From contig JABMNT010000203.1 in the NCBI GenBank assembly GCA_013203595.1, positions 1 through 60,914 on the forward strand: a DNA stretch of 60,914 bases, given 5' to 3'. The notes below the pieces were generated by a model. The model did not search any database. It saw only the letters and a list, made by a program, of their open reading frames with translations, and was not told the DNA's origin. The stretch is from Rhodospirillales bacterium. Lineage in GTDB: Bacteria > Pseudomonadota > Alphaproteobacteria > Rhodospirillales > Casp-alpha2. Below are positions 60,287 to 60,914 of this stretch, in pieces; the first letter of the stretch is position 1, and every line of letters begins with the position of its first letter. Position numbers and translations under genes: made by a program.

Positions 60287-60914
60287 ATGTACACATTCGG
60301 AATGGCTGGCAGTGAACAGGCCTTTGATCCCCTGATTTTGCTTATTCTGGCCATCTTCTTTGACGGTTATGTGGGCGAGATGCGGGGCCTGATGCGGTTC
60401 ATCAAACACCCGGTCGCGCTTATTGGTGATCTGGTCGATTTTCTCGATCGCAAGCTCAACCGCGACAAGCGCGGCGATATGGACCGTGCCATCCGCGGCG
60501 CGCTTACGGTGGTTATTGTGGTTACCGCCTCCGGCGCGGTTGGTGTCGGCATCGCCTGGTTAACCCTCAACCATACCTTTGGCTGGGTCCTGGAACTGAT
60601 TTTGCTGACCCTGCTACTGGCTGGCCGAAGCCTTTATGACCATGTGAAGGAAGTGGCGAAAGCCCTGGAAATAGGTCTCGAGCCGGGGCGTCAGGCGGTC
60701 GCGCAAATTGTCGGCCGTGATCCCCAGCAACTGGATATCCACGGGGTCTGCCGGGCCGCCATCGAATCCTGTGCGGAAAACCTCTGTGACGGGGTTGTCG
60801 CACCTGTGTTCTGGTATGTCCTGTTCGGATTTCCCGGATTGATCATCTACAAGTCGGTCAACACCATGGATTCGATGATTGGTCACAAAAATGCCAAATA
60901 CCGGGCCTTTGGCA
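60287..60914 (+). CDS. cobD: Adenosylcobinamide-phosphate synthase (CobD/CbiB), partial at window end
   Basis: The frame opens at the ATG at 60287 after AAGGA and runs off the window after about 209 codons. Hydrophobic helices alternate with conserved blocks: DPLILLILAIFFDGYVGEM with a Pro-rich start (residues about 14-40), LLAGRSLYDHVKEVAKALE, VGRDPQQLDIHGVCRAAIESCAENLCDGVVAPVFWY, and NTMDSMIGHKN. These are CobD signatures. It attaches aminopropanol (phosphate) to adenosylcobyric acid in the membrane. It continues the cobalamin theme after the aminotransferase and TPR genes. Confidence 0.93.
   Translation, partial: MYTFGMAGSEQAFDPLILLILAIFFDGYVGEMRGLMRFIKHPVALIGDLVDFLDRKLNRDKRGDMDRAIRGALTVVIVVTASGAVGVGIAWLTLNHTFGWVLELILLTLLLAGRSLYDHVKEVAKALEIGLEPGRQAVAQIVGRDPQQLDIHGVCRAAIESCAENLCDGVVAPVFWYVLFGFPGLIIYKSVNTMDSMIGHKNAKYRAFG

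Overview
The window looks like a chromosomal segment of a free-living, moderately GC-rich alphaproteobacterium, probably from the Rhodospirillales or a neighbouring order. I infer this from the gene families: an MmcB-type nuclease, a SapC-family protein, a short-chain-fatty-acyl type XRE regulator, an HDAC-type deacylase beside a Pat-type acetyltransferase, an SSS-type symporter-kinase, and a CbiX with an MxCxxC/His-rich tail inside a cob operon. No rRNA, prophage, IS element or CRISPR array was seen. The window opens on a tRNA-Arg and closes inside cobD.

Layout. (1) 1-3.4 kb: tRNA-Arg(CCG); a 35-codon ORF translationally coupled to an ECF sigma factor; a cyclooxygenase-like haem peroxidase; a small Lys-rich protein with a strong terminator. 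(2) 3.5-9.8 kb: a core MetE-like methyltransferase, a class C beta-lactamase-fold hydrolase, then a divergent pair made of an HDAC-family deacylase and an acyl-CoA-synthetase/GNAT acetyltransferase, a plausible eraser and writer of lysine acetylation. (3) 9.8-20.1 kb: a carbohydrate locus with an aldo/keto reductase, a Gfo/Idh/MocA dehydrogenase, a TIM-barrel isomerase and a MalK/F/G/E-type ABC importer. It faces a LacI regulator, a TolB-like propeller and a ThuA-like protein across an intergenic region that holds two matching operator palindromes. (4) 20.2-27.2 kb: a ScfR-type regulator with a HisKA-like insert, divergent from a five-gene Liv-type importer that has a terminator hairpin after the binding-protein gene. 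(5) 27.2-33.5 kb: a hairpin-dense untranslated stretch, a chemoreceptor, a single-domain response regulator, a two-TM protein and a symporter-histidine kinase fusion whose H-box histidine is replaced by arginine.

(6) 33.6-45.9 kb: mixed housekeeping and transport genes: PhnA, an RhlE-type helicase, SapC, a GntR regulator divergent from an NMT1/SsuBC-type importer with two permeases, MscS, YjbQ, MmcB, an uncharacterised protein, a YgjP peptidase, a DapA-family aldolase and a YcgN-type Cys-cluster protein. (7) 46-60.9 kb: a cobalamin biosynthesis cluster (cobB/cbiA, cbiD, cobK/cbiJ, cobM, a cbiG-cobJ fusion, cobI, cobL, cobH, cbiX, and partial cobD). SCO, cytochrome b561, a class III aminotransferase and a TPR membrane protein sit among these genes. 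CbiD, CbiG and CbiX, with no CobG or CobN in the window, point to the early-cobalt (anaerobic-type) route.

The observations most worth following are the symporter-kinase without its phospho-acceptor histidine, the HisKA-like module that keeps the histidine inside a transcription factor 9 kb away, the hairpin array before the chemoreceptor, the cyclooxygenase-like protein with an altered distal haem pocket, the CbiX that lacks the usual catalytic histidines, and the paired LacI operators spaced 32 bp apart.
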